Part shown: piece after piece, positions 51,954 to 61,275 of the stretch
How positions within the stretch are numbered: position 1 is the first letter of the stretch
Layout: every line of letters begins with the position of its first letter
Assembly (NCBI RefSeq): GCF_029433255.1
Contig: NZ_JAQTHU010000001.1
Location: 310,001 to 374,000, forward strand
Direction: 5' to 3'
Length of the DNA: 64,000 nt
From: Lactobacillus sp. ESL0791
GTDB taxonomy: Bacteria > Bacillota > Bacilli > Lactobacillales > Lactobacillaceae
Position numbers and translations under genes: made by a program
The notes under the pieces: model-generated
The model's input: the letters and a program-made list of their open reading frames with translations, nothing else
Told to the model about the DNA's origin: nothing
Databases searched by the model: none

Positions 51954-53879
51954 ATGAAAGAACAAGTTGATAACCGCGGCGGCATGGGTAATATTCTTGA
52001 ACCACATATCGGCACACGTCCCCAAGATAATTTGTATTTAGCGGTTAATTCAGACTGGCTGACCAAAACGCAAATTCCCGTAGATAAATATGCAATAAGT
52101 GCTTATAGTGAAGTTGAGCTAAAAATAGAAAAGTTGTTAATGCACGATTTTGAAGATTTTGCCGAGGATAGAAAGAAAATTCCCGCAATCCAGCATCTTG
52201 CTGATGCGGTGGAATTATATAAATTGGCGCGGGATTTTACTAAACGCAATCGTGATGGTGCCATTCCAATCAAAGAAGATGTAGCACAGATTGAAAACTT
52301 GCAGGACTTTGCCGATTATAACAGGAAGGCAGCTAAAATCAGTCTGATTGCTGATCCGCCTTTTTCATTTTATGTTGGCGTTGATAAAACAAATACCCAA
52401 GTAAATAGTTTATACTTTAGTGTTTCTAGGACATATTTTCCCATTGATGAAAGAACGTTAGCCGTTTTTCGTAAGCAAACAATAAAATTATTGCAGATGA
52501 TTGGCTTGTCGGAAACTGAGCTGCAAGAAAATGTTGCTCAGGCCATTAAATTCGACCATAAAATTGCCGGTTTGATCAAGCCTAGTGAAGAATGGGCGAA
52601 TTACGCGTCTTCTTATAACCCGATGAAACGGCAGGATTTTGCCCAGCAATTTGGCGACTTTGCGATTGAAAATTATTTAAAAGAAATGGTGGGTGAAGTC
52701 CCAGACCAAATCATTGTAAAGGATCCTAATTATCTTGCTCATCTTAGTGAAGTTTTCAATACAGCTAATTTTGCTGAATTTAAAAGTTGGCTGCTAGTCG
52801 GTTTTGTTTTCGATGCGGCAGCTTATTTATCACAGGATTTTCGCGCGGTAATTTTTCCCTGCATGCAAATTAGCGCGGGTCAGGCAGAACTATCTTCTCC
52901 GCAACACCAAGCATATCAAATTACTGCTGGCTGCTATGAAGAGGTTATCGGTATTTATTATGGTCGCACTTATTTGGGTGAAGCTGCCAAAAAAGAAGTT
53001 ACGGCCATGGTGCAGCATTTGCTAGATGTTTACGAAGAAATTTTACGAGATAATTCTTGGTTGTCAGCGGCAACTAAGAAAAAAGCCATTGTTAAGTTGC
53101 GGGCGATGAAGCTGAAAATTGGTTATCCTGATAAGGCTCCTGAATTTTATGATAGGTTAAAAATAATTCCCGCAAGCCAAGGCGGCAGTTTATACAGTAA
53201 TCTTAAGCGTTTTTCATTCGTAATTAACAAGTATAATTTGGCGCAGCTGCAGCAAAAGGTTGTGCACAATAAGTGGCCTCTTACTGCAACTGCTGTTGAT
53301 GCTTACTACGATCCACAGCTAAATGATCTGACTTTTCCGGCAGGAATTTTGCAGGCTCCGTTTTATGATACGAAGCAAAGCTGTGCTGCTAATTATGGCG
53401 GGATTGGCAAAACGATTGGGCATGAGATTACGCATGCCTTTGATAATAATGGTTCCCAGTATGATGAGCAAGGCAACCAGAAAAATTGGTGGACAAAAGC
53501 AGATTTGGCCGAATTTCGTAAGCGGGTGGCGGCGGAAGCGGCTTTGTTTGATGGCATTGAGTATGGTCCAGCAAAAATGAATGGTCAGCAAGTCGTTGCT
53601 GAAAATATTGCCGATCAAGGCGGTCTCACCGTTGCCCTTGCTGCTGCTAAAGAGGAAGGTTTAGACTTGCGGGAATTATTTGAAAATTACGCGCGGACTA
53701 ATGTTTGTAAGCAGACTGAAGAATCAATTCTGCCTTGTGCCGCATATGCCAATCATGCGCCTGATGCGCTTCGCGCCAATGTGCAGGTGCAGTGCCAAAA
53801 CGATTTTTATAAAGTGTATGATGTTCAGCCAACAGACGGGATGTGGCTTGATCCGGATAAGCGGGTTAAAATTTGGTAA
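51954..53879 (+). CDS. pepO: M13-family endopeptidase PepO, copy 3
   Basis: 641 residues. Zinc site HEITH (His490), third ligand in AENIADQGG, C-terminal WLDPDKRVKIW as in copy 2. The most diverged of the three: shorter in the first 200 residues, and the block NACYDP has become DAYYDPQLNDLTFPAGIL. Extra cysteines appear (CMQI, AGCYEE, VCKQTEE). RBS GAAAGG. Expected to be an active cytosolic oligopeptidase. Confidence 0.93.
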   Translation: MKEQVDNRGGMGNILEPHIGTRPQDNLYLAVNSDWLTKTQIPVDKYAISAYSEVELKIEKLLMHDFEDFAEDRKKIPAIQHLADAVELYKLARDFTKRNRDGAIPIKEDVAQIENLQDFADYNRKAAKISLIADPPFSFYVGVDKTNTQVNSLYFSVSRTYFPIDERTLAVFRKQTIKLLQMIGLSETELQENVAQAIKFDHKIAGLIKPSEEWANYASSYNPMKRQDFAQQFGDFAIENYLKEMVGEVPDQIIVKDPNYLAHLSEVFNTANFAEFKSWLLVGFVFDAAAYLSQDFRAVIFPCMQISAGQAELSSPQHQAYQITAGCYEEVIGIYYGRTYLGEAAKKEVTAMVQHLLDVYEEILRDNSWLSAATKKKAIVKLRAMKLKIGYPDKAPEFYDRLKIIPASQGGSLYSNLKRFSFVINKYNLAQLQQKVVHNKWPLTATAVDAYYDPQLNDLTFPAGILQAPFYDTKQSCAANYGGIGKTIGHEITHAFDNNGSQYDEQGNQKNWWTKADLAEFRKRVAAEAALFDGIEYGPAKMNGQQVVAENIADQGGLTVALAAAKEEGLDLRELFENYARTNVCKQTEESILPCAAYANHAPDALRANVQVQCQNDFYKVYDVQPTDGMWLDPDKRVKIW

Positions 53880-54012
53880 TTTAAAAGATAAAATGGAGTG
53901 TTTCTAGGCACTTACTTACGAATTACTTGTTAGAAGTTAGTGCCATGATTGCAACCACTGTCTTGTAGAGCTTTATGCATGTAATATGACTTTTTGAAAG
54001 AGAAATTTTAGT

Positions 54013-55170
54013 ATGAAAATTGTGATTGCACCGGATTCATTTAAGGGCAGCCTAACGGCAGCGGAAGCGGCCCAAGCTATTAAAAGTGGGATGGAAAAAA
54101 TTTTACCACATGCGGAATACACTCTGGTGCCAATGGCCGATGGTGGTGAGGGCACAGTAAATGCTTTGACAGCGGCGACCTCCGGGAAATTTATTCAAAA
54201 AGAAGTTGTTGGCCCCTTGGGACAGAAAGTCCAGGCAACCTATGGCCTGCTTGGCAGCTCGGATACCGCGGTCATTGAGATGGCGTCAGCTAGCGGGATG
54301 CAGTACGTCAATCAGCAAAACCACAATCCACTGATTGCGACCACTTTTGGTACGGGGCAATTAATCATTGATGCGCTCGATCATGGTGTCAAGCAGATCA
54401 TCTTAGGTATTGGCGGTTCTGCTACCAATGATGGCGGCGCGGGCATGGCTCAAGCCGTTGGTTACCAATTACTTGATGCAAGAGGGCAAGAGCTGGCCTT
54501 TGGTGGTGGTCAGCTAGTTGATTTAGCACAAATTGATGTCAGCAAGGTTGATCAGTGTCTCAAGGATGTCGAAATTCTGATTGCTTCGGATGTGACAAAT
54601 CCGCTGGTGGGTCCGAATGGAGCTAGTCGGATTTTTGGCCCGCAAAAAGGCGCCACACCGGCAATGGTTGAACAATTAGACGCAAACCTTGCGCATTATG
54701 CTGACGTGATTAAGTCCGAGCTGGGCAAGGAGATTAAGAATCTTTCGGGTGCCGGTGCCGCCGGTGGCTTAGGTGCTGGCTTACTTGCTTTTACTAATGC
54801 GACAATGGCTAAGGGCGTTGAGATTGTGATTAAGTTTAGCAATCTTAAGGAAAAAATGAAGGACGCCAACCTGGTGATTATTGGCGAAGGCGGGATTGAT
54901 TATCAGACTCAGTTTGGCAAAACACCTTACGGGGTGGCAATGACGGCCAAAAAAGTGGCCCCTCAGGCTCCCGTGCTGGCGCTTGCCGGGACTATCGGCA
55001 AGGATATCAGTGCCCTGTATAAAGATGACATCATTAGTGCGATTTTTGCGACGCCAACAGGGGCCAAAAACCTGAGTCAGGCAATACGGGATGCAAAACA
55101 TGACGTTGCCGTCACGGCTGAGAATGTGGCTCGCTTGATTAAAGCAATTAAGAAGCAAGAATTCATATAA
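54013..55170 (+). CDS. Glycerate kinase
   Basis: A 385-residue GarK/GlxK-type kinase phosphorylating D-glycerate. Seen: IAPDSFKGSLTAAEAA (residues 5-20), VPMADGGEGTVNAL, ILGIGGSATNDGGAGMAQALG-like stretch near 138-155, and GAGAAGGLGAGLLAF near 246. Full length. It stands alone between pepO and a toxin-antitoxin locus. The 130 bases before it hold only a hairpin (GGCACT / AGTGCC, about 53909-53947) without a T tail. Confidence 0.95.
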   Translation: MKIVIAPDSFKGSLTAAEAAQAIKSGMEKILPHAEYTLVPMADGGEGTVNALTAATSGKFIQKEVVGPLGQKVQATYGLLGSSDTAVIEMASASGMQYVNQQNHNPLIATTFGTGQLIIDALDHGVKQIILGIGGSATNDGGAGMAQAVGYQLLDARGQELAFGGGQLVDLAQIDVSKVDQCLKDVEILIASDVTNPLVGPNGASRIFGPQKGATPAMVEQLDANLAHYADVIKSELGKEIKNLSGAGAAGGLGAGLLAFTNATMAKGVEIVIKFSNLKEKMKDANLVIIGEGGIDYQTQFGKTPYGVAMTAKKVAPQAPVLALAGTIGKDISALYKDDIISAIFATPTGAKNLSQAIRDAKHDVAVTAENVARLIKAIKKQEFI

Positions 55171-55220
55171 ATTGGCAAAATAAATAGTCATAATTAATGG
55201 TAAAACAAATATAGCAAATA

Positions 55221-55248
55221 TTGATTTTAAATTTGTTCATGCTATACT
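55221..55248 (+). promoter_or_regulatory. higBA promoter
   Basis: TTGATT (55221-55226), 16 bases, TATACT (55243-55248). Only six bases separate the -10 box from the ATG at 55255. Confidence 0.65.
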
Positions 55249-55254
55249 TAAAAT

Positions 55255-55617
55255 ATGAAAAAGCCAAAATTTAAGAGTTATACGCGTCCTAATGGTCATA
55301 ATGAATTCAATGAGTTTTTTGCTAAATTACCTAAAAAAGATCAGCAAAAACTTGATGCTACTATTAAGGCTATTGAAGAATATGGCTTGTTGGTGGCAAT
55401 ACAGCAAGAATGGATAAAACGGCTTGATGCTAATTTGTATGAAATTAGGTCTAAGTTAGGCAGTAATATTCAAAGAGGTTTATATTTTCATGTTGATAAT
55501 AATGATTGTATGATTACCCATGGATTTATTAAGAAAACTCAGAAAACAGCTGTTAGAGAAATTAATCATGCAAAAATAATCAGAGCTGAATATTATCAAG
55601 AAAGGGGAGCCGAATAA
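55255..55617 (+). CDS. higB: HigB-like (Gp49) RelE-superfamily toxin
   Basis: 120 residues. EEYGLLVAIQQEWIKRLDANLYEIRSK is split over two strands of the fold and HGFIKKTQKTAVREINHA near 87 is the Gp49/HigB hallmark. Predicted ribosome-dependent mRNA nuclease. The toxin gene comes first and the antitoxin second, the HigBA order. No ribosome site precedes the ATG; the mRNA is probably leaderless. Confidence 0.88.
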   Translation: MKKPKFKSYTRPNGHNEFNEFFAKLPKKDQQKLDATIKAIEEYGLLVAIQQEWIKRLDANLYEIRSKLGSNIQRGLYFHVDNNDCMITHGFIKKTQKTAVREINHAKIIRAEYYQERGAE

Positions 55618-55619
55618 TT

Positions 55620-55904
55620 ATGAGAAAAAATGCAGTGAAAGATGTTGATGAGATGTTTGCAGAATATGAAAAAGATCCAGAATTTGCTAAGGGTGTTCAA
55701 GCCGAACTGAATAAATTGGACAGTGCTGTAGCTGTTCGGCAGGAACGCGAAGAGTATGGGTGGACGCAACAGGAATTGGCTGACAAAGCAGGAGTGCCAC
55801 AATCAACAATTGCGCGGATTGAGAATGGTGCGAATACTAGTATGGATACAATGTCTAAAATTGGTAGTGCATTTGGTAAATCTGTCAAAATAGAGTTTGC
55901 ATAA
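55620..55904 (+). CDS. higA: HigA-like XRE-family antitoxin
   Basis: 94 residues. Helix-turn-helix WTQQELADKAGVPQSTIARIENGANTSMDTMSKIG, about residues 43-77 in all. Starts two bases after the toxin stop codon, with AAAGGGGAG inside the toxin end as ribosome site. It should neutralise the toxin and repress the promoter. Confidence 0.9.
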   Translation: MRKNAVKDVDEMFAEYEKDPEFAKGVQAELNKLDSAVAVRQEREEYGWTQQELADKAGVPQSTIARIENGANTSMDTMSKIGSAFGKSVKIEFA

Positions 55905-56038
55905 TATTAAATTTTAATTCTCAAATTAAAAAAATAGTAATTGATGTTATCTGGATGAACCCAGTTCCCTGGTAGATATTGTTTGGGAGAATAATTGAAA
56001 TTTCGAATTTTTAAAATATTTACATCAATTGGCAAAAT

Positions 56039-56075
56039 AAAAGTATTACCTAGTTTCTTGCTAGATAATACTTTT
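56039..56075. terminator. Bidirectional terminator
   Basis: Ten-base stem AAAAGTATTA / TAATACTTTT with a second CTAG / CTAG step, between converging higA and kup. Confidence 0.8.
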
Positions 56076-56084
56076 TGCTTGCAA

Positions 56085-58115
56085 CTATAGATCAATTTTG
56101 GTCTTTGCTTTTGCGTAATTGATTGCCGCAACGCGCCGAATTTTTTGTTCCGTACGCTTTCTGCCTAAAATCAGCGGTACCCGTTCAATTACCGTGTCGG
56201 CATATTCCAGGCCAAACCAAGTGGCTGGATTGGAAGACAGGTTCTGCAGCCAGACCCGGGACTGCACAAGCCACTTGTCATAACCAACAAGGTTGGTTAG
56301 AGGGCTAACGACATCATTGACGATAACGAATGAGAAGTCGCCGACTTCTCGGCCGGGCGTGGTTGTGTATTCTTGCGGTTGCGCCTCAACTGTTCCGTCC
56401 TTGATTAAATCGTGAACAATTTGACGCAGATAGACATTGACACTAGTTTGCTGCTTGAATCCAAGGTACAGCTGAACGTTAATCACGTTTTTGGTATCGT
56501 AAGTGTTAACGGCGTACTTAGCGGTAAAAGGTTCATTGGTGATGTTAACCGTCACGAACCAATAGGCCTTGGCCCGCTTTGGCCGTTTATCCAAAATCGA
56601 ATACAGAATTTCCCGTTTGATAAACTTGTTGTATTTGACATTGGCCATGTAAACTAGGTTAGTGGCATAGGTTGGATAATCGTCATCATGACTGAGGTCG
56701 GTCAGCATGTCAGTGTACTCATCAAGCCGTACGTAAGCGTTGGTTTCTTCGTGGGCATCGCGTACCTTGTTGCCAAAGTACCAGATGAACATGATGATGC
56801 CGATAAAACCAGCAATCAGAACCGTTACATAGCCGCCGCGCAAAAACTTGGTTAGGCTGGAAATCAGGAACATTGACTCAATAAAGCCGAAAACCACTAA
56901 AAAGCAGATACGCAGGATAAACGGGTATTTCTTTTTATGTAAGTACTCGTAAAGAAGCAGAGTCGTCATCAGCATGGTTACCGTGATTGACAGGCCGTAA
57001 GCTGCTTCCATGTGTTGCGATGTTTGGAAGAATATCACAATTGCAATGGTGGCAACGCAGAGCATCTTATTGATGGATGGAATATAAATTTGCCCCTGTT
57101 CGGTTGATGGGTAATTAATATTCATCCGCGGTAAAAATTTTAAGCCAATCGCTTCCGAAACCAGTGTGAAAGAGCCGGTGATCAGTGCCTGCGAGGCAAT
57201 GATTGCGGCAATAGTAGCCAAAATAATCGCAAAAAAACGCAGGTTAGCCGGAACGGCTTCAAAGAAGGGATTGAGTTCGCCGCCGTGAGTTTGGTAATGT
57301 GGATTTTGTAAAATCCACACACCTTGCCCCAAGTAGTTAAGTGTCAAGCAAATAAAAACGTATGGCCAAGAACCGCGAATATTACCTTTGCCGACATGCC
57401 CCACGTCAGAATAAAGGGCTTCGGCACCGGTGGTTGCCAGAAAAATCGAACCCAGAATAAAAATGCCAACTTTGTTAGCAGGACTGAATAGCACCTTGAT
57501 AGCCCAAATGGGGTTGAGGGCTTCCAAAATTGACCAGTCTTGCGCCATGTTACAGATGCCAATGACACCCAAGAAGGTAAACCAGACAAACATGATTGGT
57601 CCAAAGGCTTTGCCAATGCTGCTTGTGCCCATGGCTTGGATTGAAAAAAGCAAAAGCAGGATAATAATCGTGATGACGATGACAACAGTTTGGTTGGGAA
57701 CGGGAATGCTTGACCCGAACTGCATTTTTTTCAAGCCTTCAATTGAAGTTGTAACGGTCACGGCTGGGGTCAAGGTTCCGTCGGCAAGCAATGCTGCACC
57801 GCCCACAAGAGCCGGAATAACCAGCCACTTACCCATTTTGCGTACCAAAGCATAAAGGGCAAAGATGCCGCCTTCACCATGGTTAGTAGCATTTAATGCG
57901 ATCAGCACATATTTGACCGTGGTCAGTAGGGTGACAGTCCAAAGAATTAATGAAATCGAACCGATAATTAGCTCGCGATTAACGGCAGCTATGCCGCCAT
58001 TACCGCTGATGATTGATTTCATTACGTAGAGAGGACTAGTCCCAATATCGCCGTAGACGATACCGATTGTGATCAGTAAGCCGGCTGCTGTAATGTGTTT
58101 CTTTTTTTGCTCCAT
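56085..58115 (-). CDS. kup: Potassium uptake transporter Kup
   Basis: A 676-residue KUP/HAK/KT potassium importer. Seen: GIVYGDIGTSPLYV at the start, about 12 membrane segments to residue 440, then a cytosolic domain of about 230 residues. GAGGAG lies 12 bases before the ATG at 58115; the frame is open upstream by 22 codons but the ribosome site lies inside that part. Ends at the shared terminator with higA. Confidence 0.95.
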   Translation of the reverse strand: MEQKKKHITAAGLLITIGIVYGDIGTSPLYVMKSIISGNGGIAAVNRELIIGSISLILWTVTLLTTVKYVLIALNATNHGEGGIFALYALVRKMGKWLVIPALVGGAALLADGTLTPAVTVTTSIEGLKKMQFGSSIPVPNQTVVIVITIIILLLLFSIQAMGTSSIGKAFGPIMFVWFTFLGVIGICNMAQDWSILEALNPIWAIKVLFSPANKVGIFILGSIFLATTGAEALYSDVGHVGKGNIRGSWPYVFICLTLNYLGQGVWILQNPHYQTHGGELNPFFEAVPANLRFFAIILATIAAIIASQALITGSFTLVSEAIGLKFLPRMNINYPSTEQGQIYIPSINKMLCVATIAIVIFFQTSQHMEAAYGLSITVTMLMTTLLLYEYLHKKKYPFILRICFLVVFGFIESMFLISSLTKFLRGGYVTVLIAGFIGIIMFIWYFGNKVRDAHEETNAYVRLDEYTDMLTDLSHDDDYPTYATNLVYMANVKYNKFIKREILYSILDKRPKRAKAYWFVTVNITNEPFTAKYAVNTYDTKNVINVQLYLGFKQQTSVNVYLRQIVHDLIKDGTVEAQPQEYTTTPGREVGDFSFVIVNDVVSPLTNLVGYDKWLVQSRVWLQNLSSNPATWFGLEYADTVIERVPLILGRKRTEQKIRRVAAINYAKAKTKIDL

Positions 58116-58157
58116 ACTTTGTGTAAACTCCTCTAGTTGCGTATATACAGTTGCCAT

Positions 58158-58189
58158 AAAAAAAGAACGCCCTATTGACATTCTTTTTT
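58158..58189 (-). terminator. Terminator upstream of kup
   Basis: Nine-base stem AAAAAAGAA / TTCTTTTTT; on the minus strand it follows the gene at 58234-58674. Confidence 0.6.
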
Positions 58190-58233
58190 AATCATATATA
58201 TTCTGTTCTTTTTATGCCTTTTACGCAAGTGAA

Positions 58234-58674
58234 TTATGACAAAGAATTTGGAATTTCACGCCGGCGTTTTTCGTACCAGGTATTCCAGTCCTCATAGGAA
58301 GTCATTTCCTTAGGATTAATTTTATCCTTTTTTGCAATTTCATCTAGCAAACTTTGGAAATTGTAATCATGATATTGCAATGCATGCTTTACCAAATTTT
58401 TACGGGTGAAATGAATGTTATCAAGCAGGTAGTGATTGATGTCAACCGTGTTTGATGAGGTATCATAAGCATCCATAATTTCTAAATCGCGTTGGGAGAA
58501 TTGGGAAATATAAAAGTTGGCGAATACCTTTAATTCTTCTGGCTGCTCTTTAAATTCTTCGGCATCCATGGTTGTCCATGAAGCTTCCGGCATGATAACT
58601 TCAAAATCTTCTTTTTCTTTCTCTTCCTCAACGTCAGGTTCGTTACTTGTAATCTTCTTTTCTTCGTCAGTCAA
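58234..58674 (-). CDS. Acidic cytosolic protein, unknown
   Basis: 146 residues from a TTG start with AAGGAG eight bases before it; the GTG three codons upstream abuts that site. The first 30 residues are strongly acidic (EEEKEKEDFE). The rest is helical, with NFYISQFSQRDLEIMDAYD and SYEDWNTWYEKRRREIP. I know no family. Own terminator. Confidence 0.7.
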   Translation of the reverse strand: MTDEEKKITSNEPDVEEEKEKEDFEVIMPEASWTTMDAEEFKEQPEELKVFANFYISQFSQRDLEIMDAYDTSSNTVDINHYLLDNIHFTRKNLVKHALQYHDYNFQSLLDEIAKKDKINPKEMTSYEDWNTWYEKRRREIPNSLS

Positions 58675-58806
58675 AGTGTGCACTCCTTTTTAAAAAATGG
58701 AAAATCGAAAAGTCTTTAGTAATTTTACCGATTTTACTGGGTAAAAGCAACTATTGCAGTATTTGAGCTGCTAATATTGTTTATCGTCAAGCGGTAAAAC
58801 TGACAA

Positions 58807-59667
58807 TTACTTCTTTAAATAATTAGCAATATCTTGCTTGGTGATTTGACTTGGACTAGTGCGTTTACTGCTTCTGTACAGGTCAATTAGGTCCTGTGGG
58901 CTCCAAGCATTAGCATCTTCACCTGCTTTTGCTACCTGCGCCTTAATTTCTTTAATCTCAGCAGGTGTTACGGTTTTGCCGTTGACTGTGTGATCACCAG
59001 GCGCACCTTCGCCGGTTTTGCCGGCATTGCCCGTGTCACCACCACTTGAAGACGAGGCATTATTGCTGTTTGAGGACGAAGGAGTGCTAGTTTTATTTTC
59101 TTTTGCCAATTGCTTATTGCGCTTGATTCCGTGTTTAGCTTCTTTCTTATATTTGGCGTAATACTTACCATTAATGTAAGGAAGAGCCAAAACATTTTTA
59201 TAAGCGTTCACGGCTTTACTATATTTTTCGTTTTCTTCGGCCTTTTCGGCATCATTAACCAGCGGTTTAATTTCATGCTCGTAATTATCTTTGACATTGC
59301 TAATCGTTGTCTTTAGTTTTTGTCCCTGTTCCTTTAAAACAGAATAACCGTTTTGCTGACTGATTACGTTTTTAACAGAAGAAAGGGCAGAAGAATAGGA
59401 GCCTTCTTTGGTGTCACTGATTGCAGCCAGCATATCGTTAGCCTGTGACTTATAAGCCTGCGCCTCGCTGGTATTTTTGATTTTTTCGGCCTGCTCGAAG
59501 CTATCGGCTGCTTGATGGTACTCTTTGCTGGCAACCGCGTCTTTGCCGCGGGCCATTGCTTGACCGTAGGCAGTATTATTGCCTGTATTATGAGTAACAT
59601 AGGCAATCCCGCCGCCGAGGGCAATGATGACTACGGCCACGATGGTCCAAATAGTTGATTTTTTCAT
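58807..59667 (-). CDS. Membrane-anchored extracellular protein, TPR-like
   Basis: 286 residues. One N-terminal membrane anchor (about 6-26, TIWTIVAVVIIALGGGIAYV), then about 150 residues of helical repeats (KDAVASKEYHQAADSFEQAEK, AEENEKYSKAVNAYKNVLAL) like TPR units, a Ser/Asn/Gly-rich linker (200-225), and a C-terminal helical part. Similar proteins are found in lactobacilli without known function. AGGAGG lies 13 bases before ATG. Confidence 0.75.
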   Translation of the reverse strand: MKKSTIWTIVAVVIIALGGGIAYVTHNTGNNTAYGQAMARGKDAVASKEYHQAADSFEQAEKIKNTSEAQAYKSQANDMLAAISDTKEGSYSSALSSVKNVISQQNGYSVLKEQGQKLKTTISNVKDNYEHEIKPLVNDAEKAEENEKYSKAVNAYKNVLALPYINGKYYAKYKKEAKHGIKRNKQLAKENKTSTPSSSNSNNASSSSGGDTGNAGKTGEGAPGDHTVNGKTVTPAEIKEIKAQVAKAGEDANAWSPQDLIDLYRSSKRTSPSQITKQDIANYLKK

Positions 59668-59747
59668 TATAAGAGAATTTCCTCCTTATTAATATCTATT
59701 CTACATTATAGATGGAATTTTCTTAGATGACTAGCGGGACTTCTTGC

Positions 59748-60491
59748 CTAATTTTCGTATAAAACAGCTAAAGATTGAATAAAATCGGGTGTTAACAAGG
59801 TTGTGCCGGAAGCATTATTAACCAAGTTTGAAGTCATCGTGCTGGTAGTTAAATTGCCGGTATGTGTCAGGCCGAGGACGTGTCCCAATTCGTGTGCCAT
59901 AAAATGCTTGAAGTAGAGCTGGTAGGTAGGACTGCTTTCACCATTTTGGGCATCTGCCGATTGCAACTGGTGGTAGATGATTTTATCGTGCATGGTAATT
60001 TTGGCGTGAGTATAATTGTATAGACCCTTGTGGATATCAGTGCCGATATCAAATGATGTGTTGCCGACATCAGTAGGATGGTTAATGTCGGCTTCATCAA
60101 TCTTAATGGTGATTTTTGCTTTTTTTGTTGTCTGCTTAAGGTGCACAATTTTCAGCTGATTGATTTGTTCAGCTGTCTCCGCGGTTAAATTTTGCTGAGT
60201 AGCGGATAAGGCAGAGTCATTATAAGTGATCGTCGGCGATTTCCAGCGCTTACCGGTTAGATGATATTGTTTTAAACGCTTCAAGGTAAATTTTTTAATT
60301 TTTGGGATGTTTTTTGTTCTGTGCACTATCTTCCAGGGAACGCGCACACCGCTGGGAATGTTGATGTTTTTATCTTTTTTGCTGGCCGCTGTGACGTTGC
60401 TATTAATATTGAGGGCAGGTACGAGTGTGCCTGCTGCCATCAATGCAACTGAAACTGCAGTCAGTTTTTTAATTGTTTTTATCTTATTCAT
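59748..60491 (-). CDS. Secreted metzincin-like zinc protease, paralogue
   Basis: 247 residues. Signal peptide to about residue 36, then a basic region. Zinc site HELGHVLGLTH near residue 192 with STMTS as a possible Met-turn. Related along the chain to the protein at 9.7-10.5 kb (both contain YHLxxxxxxxxTITYNDSALS- or TYDDTALP-like segments and end FIQSLAVLYE or YIQSLAILYK). Start ATG at 60491 with AGAAGG before it. It lies next to the S-layer region. Confidence 0.83.
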   Translation of the reverse strand: MNKIKTIKKLTAVSVALMAAGTLVPALNINSNVTAASKKDKNINIPSGVRVPWKIVHRTKNIPKIKKFTLKRLKQYHLTGKRWKSPTITYNDSALSATQQNLTAETAEQINQLKIVHLKQTTKKAKITIKIDEADINHPTDVGNTSFDIGTDIHKGLYNYTHAKITMHDKIIYHQLQSADAQNGESSPTYQLYFKHFMAHELGHVLGLTHTGNLTTSTMTSNLVNNASGTTLLTPDFIQSLAVLYEN

Positions 60492-60687
60492 GTTTATACC
60501 TTCTTTAAAAGTGCATTGCTGTCTGCTTGCTTTTATAAAAATCATACCATAATCTATGCATTATGATGGCCGCTAACCATGGTTTATTTGATGAATGTGC
60601 TTTGATTGACGATATTGAGCATTAGGGCAACAAAAGCGGTGGCTTCTATGGATAATGGAAGAAATCAACGGAAAGAGGAAGCAGCAC

Positions 60688-60777
60688 GTGAGTGTTTTTC
60701 AGGCGTTAATTTTAATGTTGACGTTTGGCACATTTGTTATTGCTTTAGTCGAATATCTCGATCATCGCAACAAGTAA
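60688..60777 (+). CDS. Fst/TxpA-family type I toxin
   Basis: 29 residues from GTG with GAGG nine bases before. Reads MSVFQALILMLTFGTFVIAL then VEYLDHRNK: one membrane helix and a charged tail, the plan of the Fst/TxpA/Lpt holin-like toxins. Directly followed by a bidirectional terminator and, on the other strand, a promoter for an antisense RNA, as in known Fst loci. Confidence 0.8.
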   Translation: MSVFQALILMLTFGTFVIALVEYLDHRNK

Positions 60778-60780
60778 CGC

Positions 60781-60828
60781 AAAAAGCTGTCTCATCAATA
60801 ACTTCGGCAGGTTATAAGACAGCTTTTT
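60781..60828. terminator. Bidirectional terminator shared by toxin mRNA and antitoxin RNA
   Basis: Perfect 12-base stem AAAAAGCTGTCT / AGACAGCTTTTT (60781-60792 with 60817-60828). Confidence 0.88.
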
Positions 60829-60914
60829 AGTAATTATAATTCAGTCACCGCCTTTAAAGCGGATGAGCCAGTAAGTTCAAGAAAGCCTTGCACTAGGTCT
60901 TCTCTTAATTTACA
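60781..60914 (-). ncRNA. Likely antisense antitoxin RNA of the Fst-type locus
   Basis: Extended -10 box TGCTATAAT on the minus strand (TATAAT at 60925-60920) would start an RNA near 60914 that runs about 135 bases to the shared terminator. AAAGCGG occurs in both the toxin 5' leader (about 60630) and this region (about 60858) in the same orientation, as the direct repeats of par-type loci do, so the two RNAs could pair there as well as at the terminator. Confidence 0.6.
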
Positions 60915-60929
60915 AGAATATTATAGCAT

Positions 60930-61275
60930 GGGCATTGTGATGGAAGAAAAGAAAATGAGCATTAGTAAGGGAGGGCACAGTGTAACAAAACACAACAATA
61001 TTACTAATAGAATTTAAATTGTAGCTTGACTGTATGTTAGAACGAAAACAACAGCAAGTTTAGAAGTGAATGTTGAAGAAGCTATTATTACTAAAGTGAC
61101 CAGTTTTGTTATAATTTTGTAAAATTAGAGGATATTTAAGAAGGCGATAATTAAACAATTACTAATTAGGAGAACCTTTTTGTTGTGCCGCAAGGCTTTT
61201 TCAATATCAGCAAAATAAAAGACTTTTAATGCTTGTAAAAAATTATTACAAAAGTGTTTTAAACTTGTAGATGCC
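60930..61275 (+). other. Gap upstream of slp, possible extra promoter
   Basis: No gene. A promoter-like TTACTA-16-TATAAT (61088-61093 and 61110-61115) points toward slp; about 75 bases on is a small GCC-GCAA-GGC hairpin with five T. It may be a second slp promoter or a short RNA. Nothing else is seen. Confidence 0.3.

Noticed and set aside
53909-53947. Hairpin after the third pepO as a terminator
   Set aside because: The stem is fair but no T run follows, so it is not called a terminator.
55907-56131. A 74-codon minus-strand frame between higA and kup
   Set aside because: It spans the shared terminator and the end of kup and has no start signals or family likeness.
60606-60830. A 74-codon plus-strand frame over the Fst-type locus
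   Set aside because: It runs through the terminator hairpin in a different frame; the 29-codon frame has the ribosome site and family pattern.
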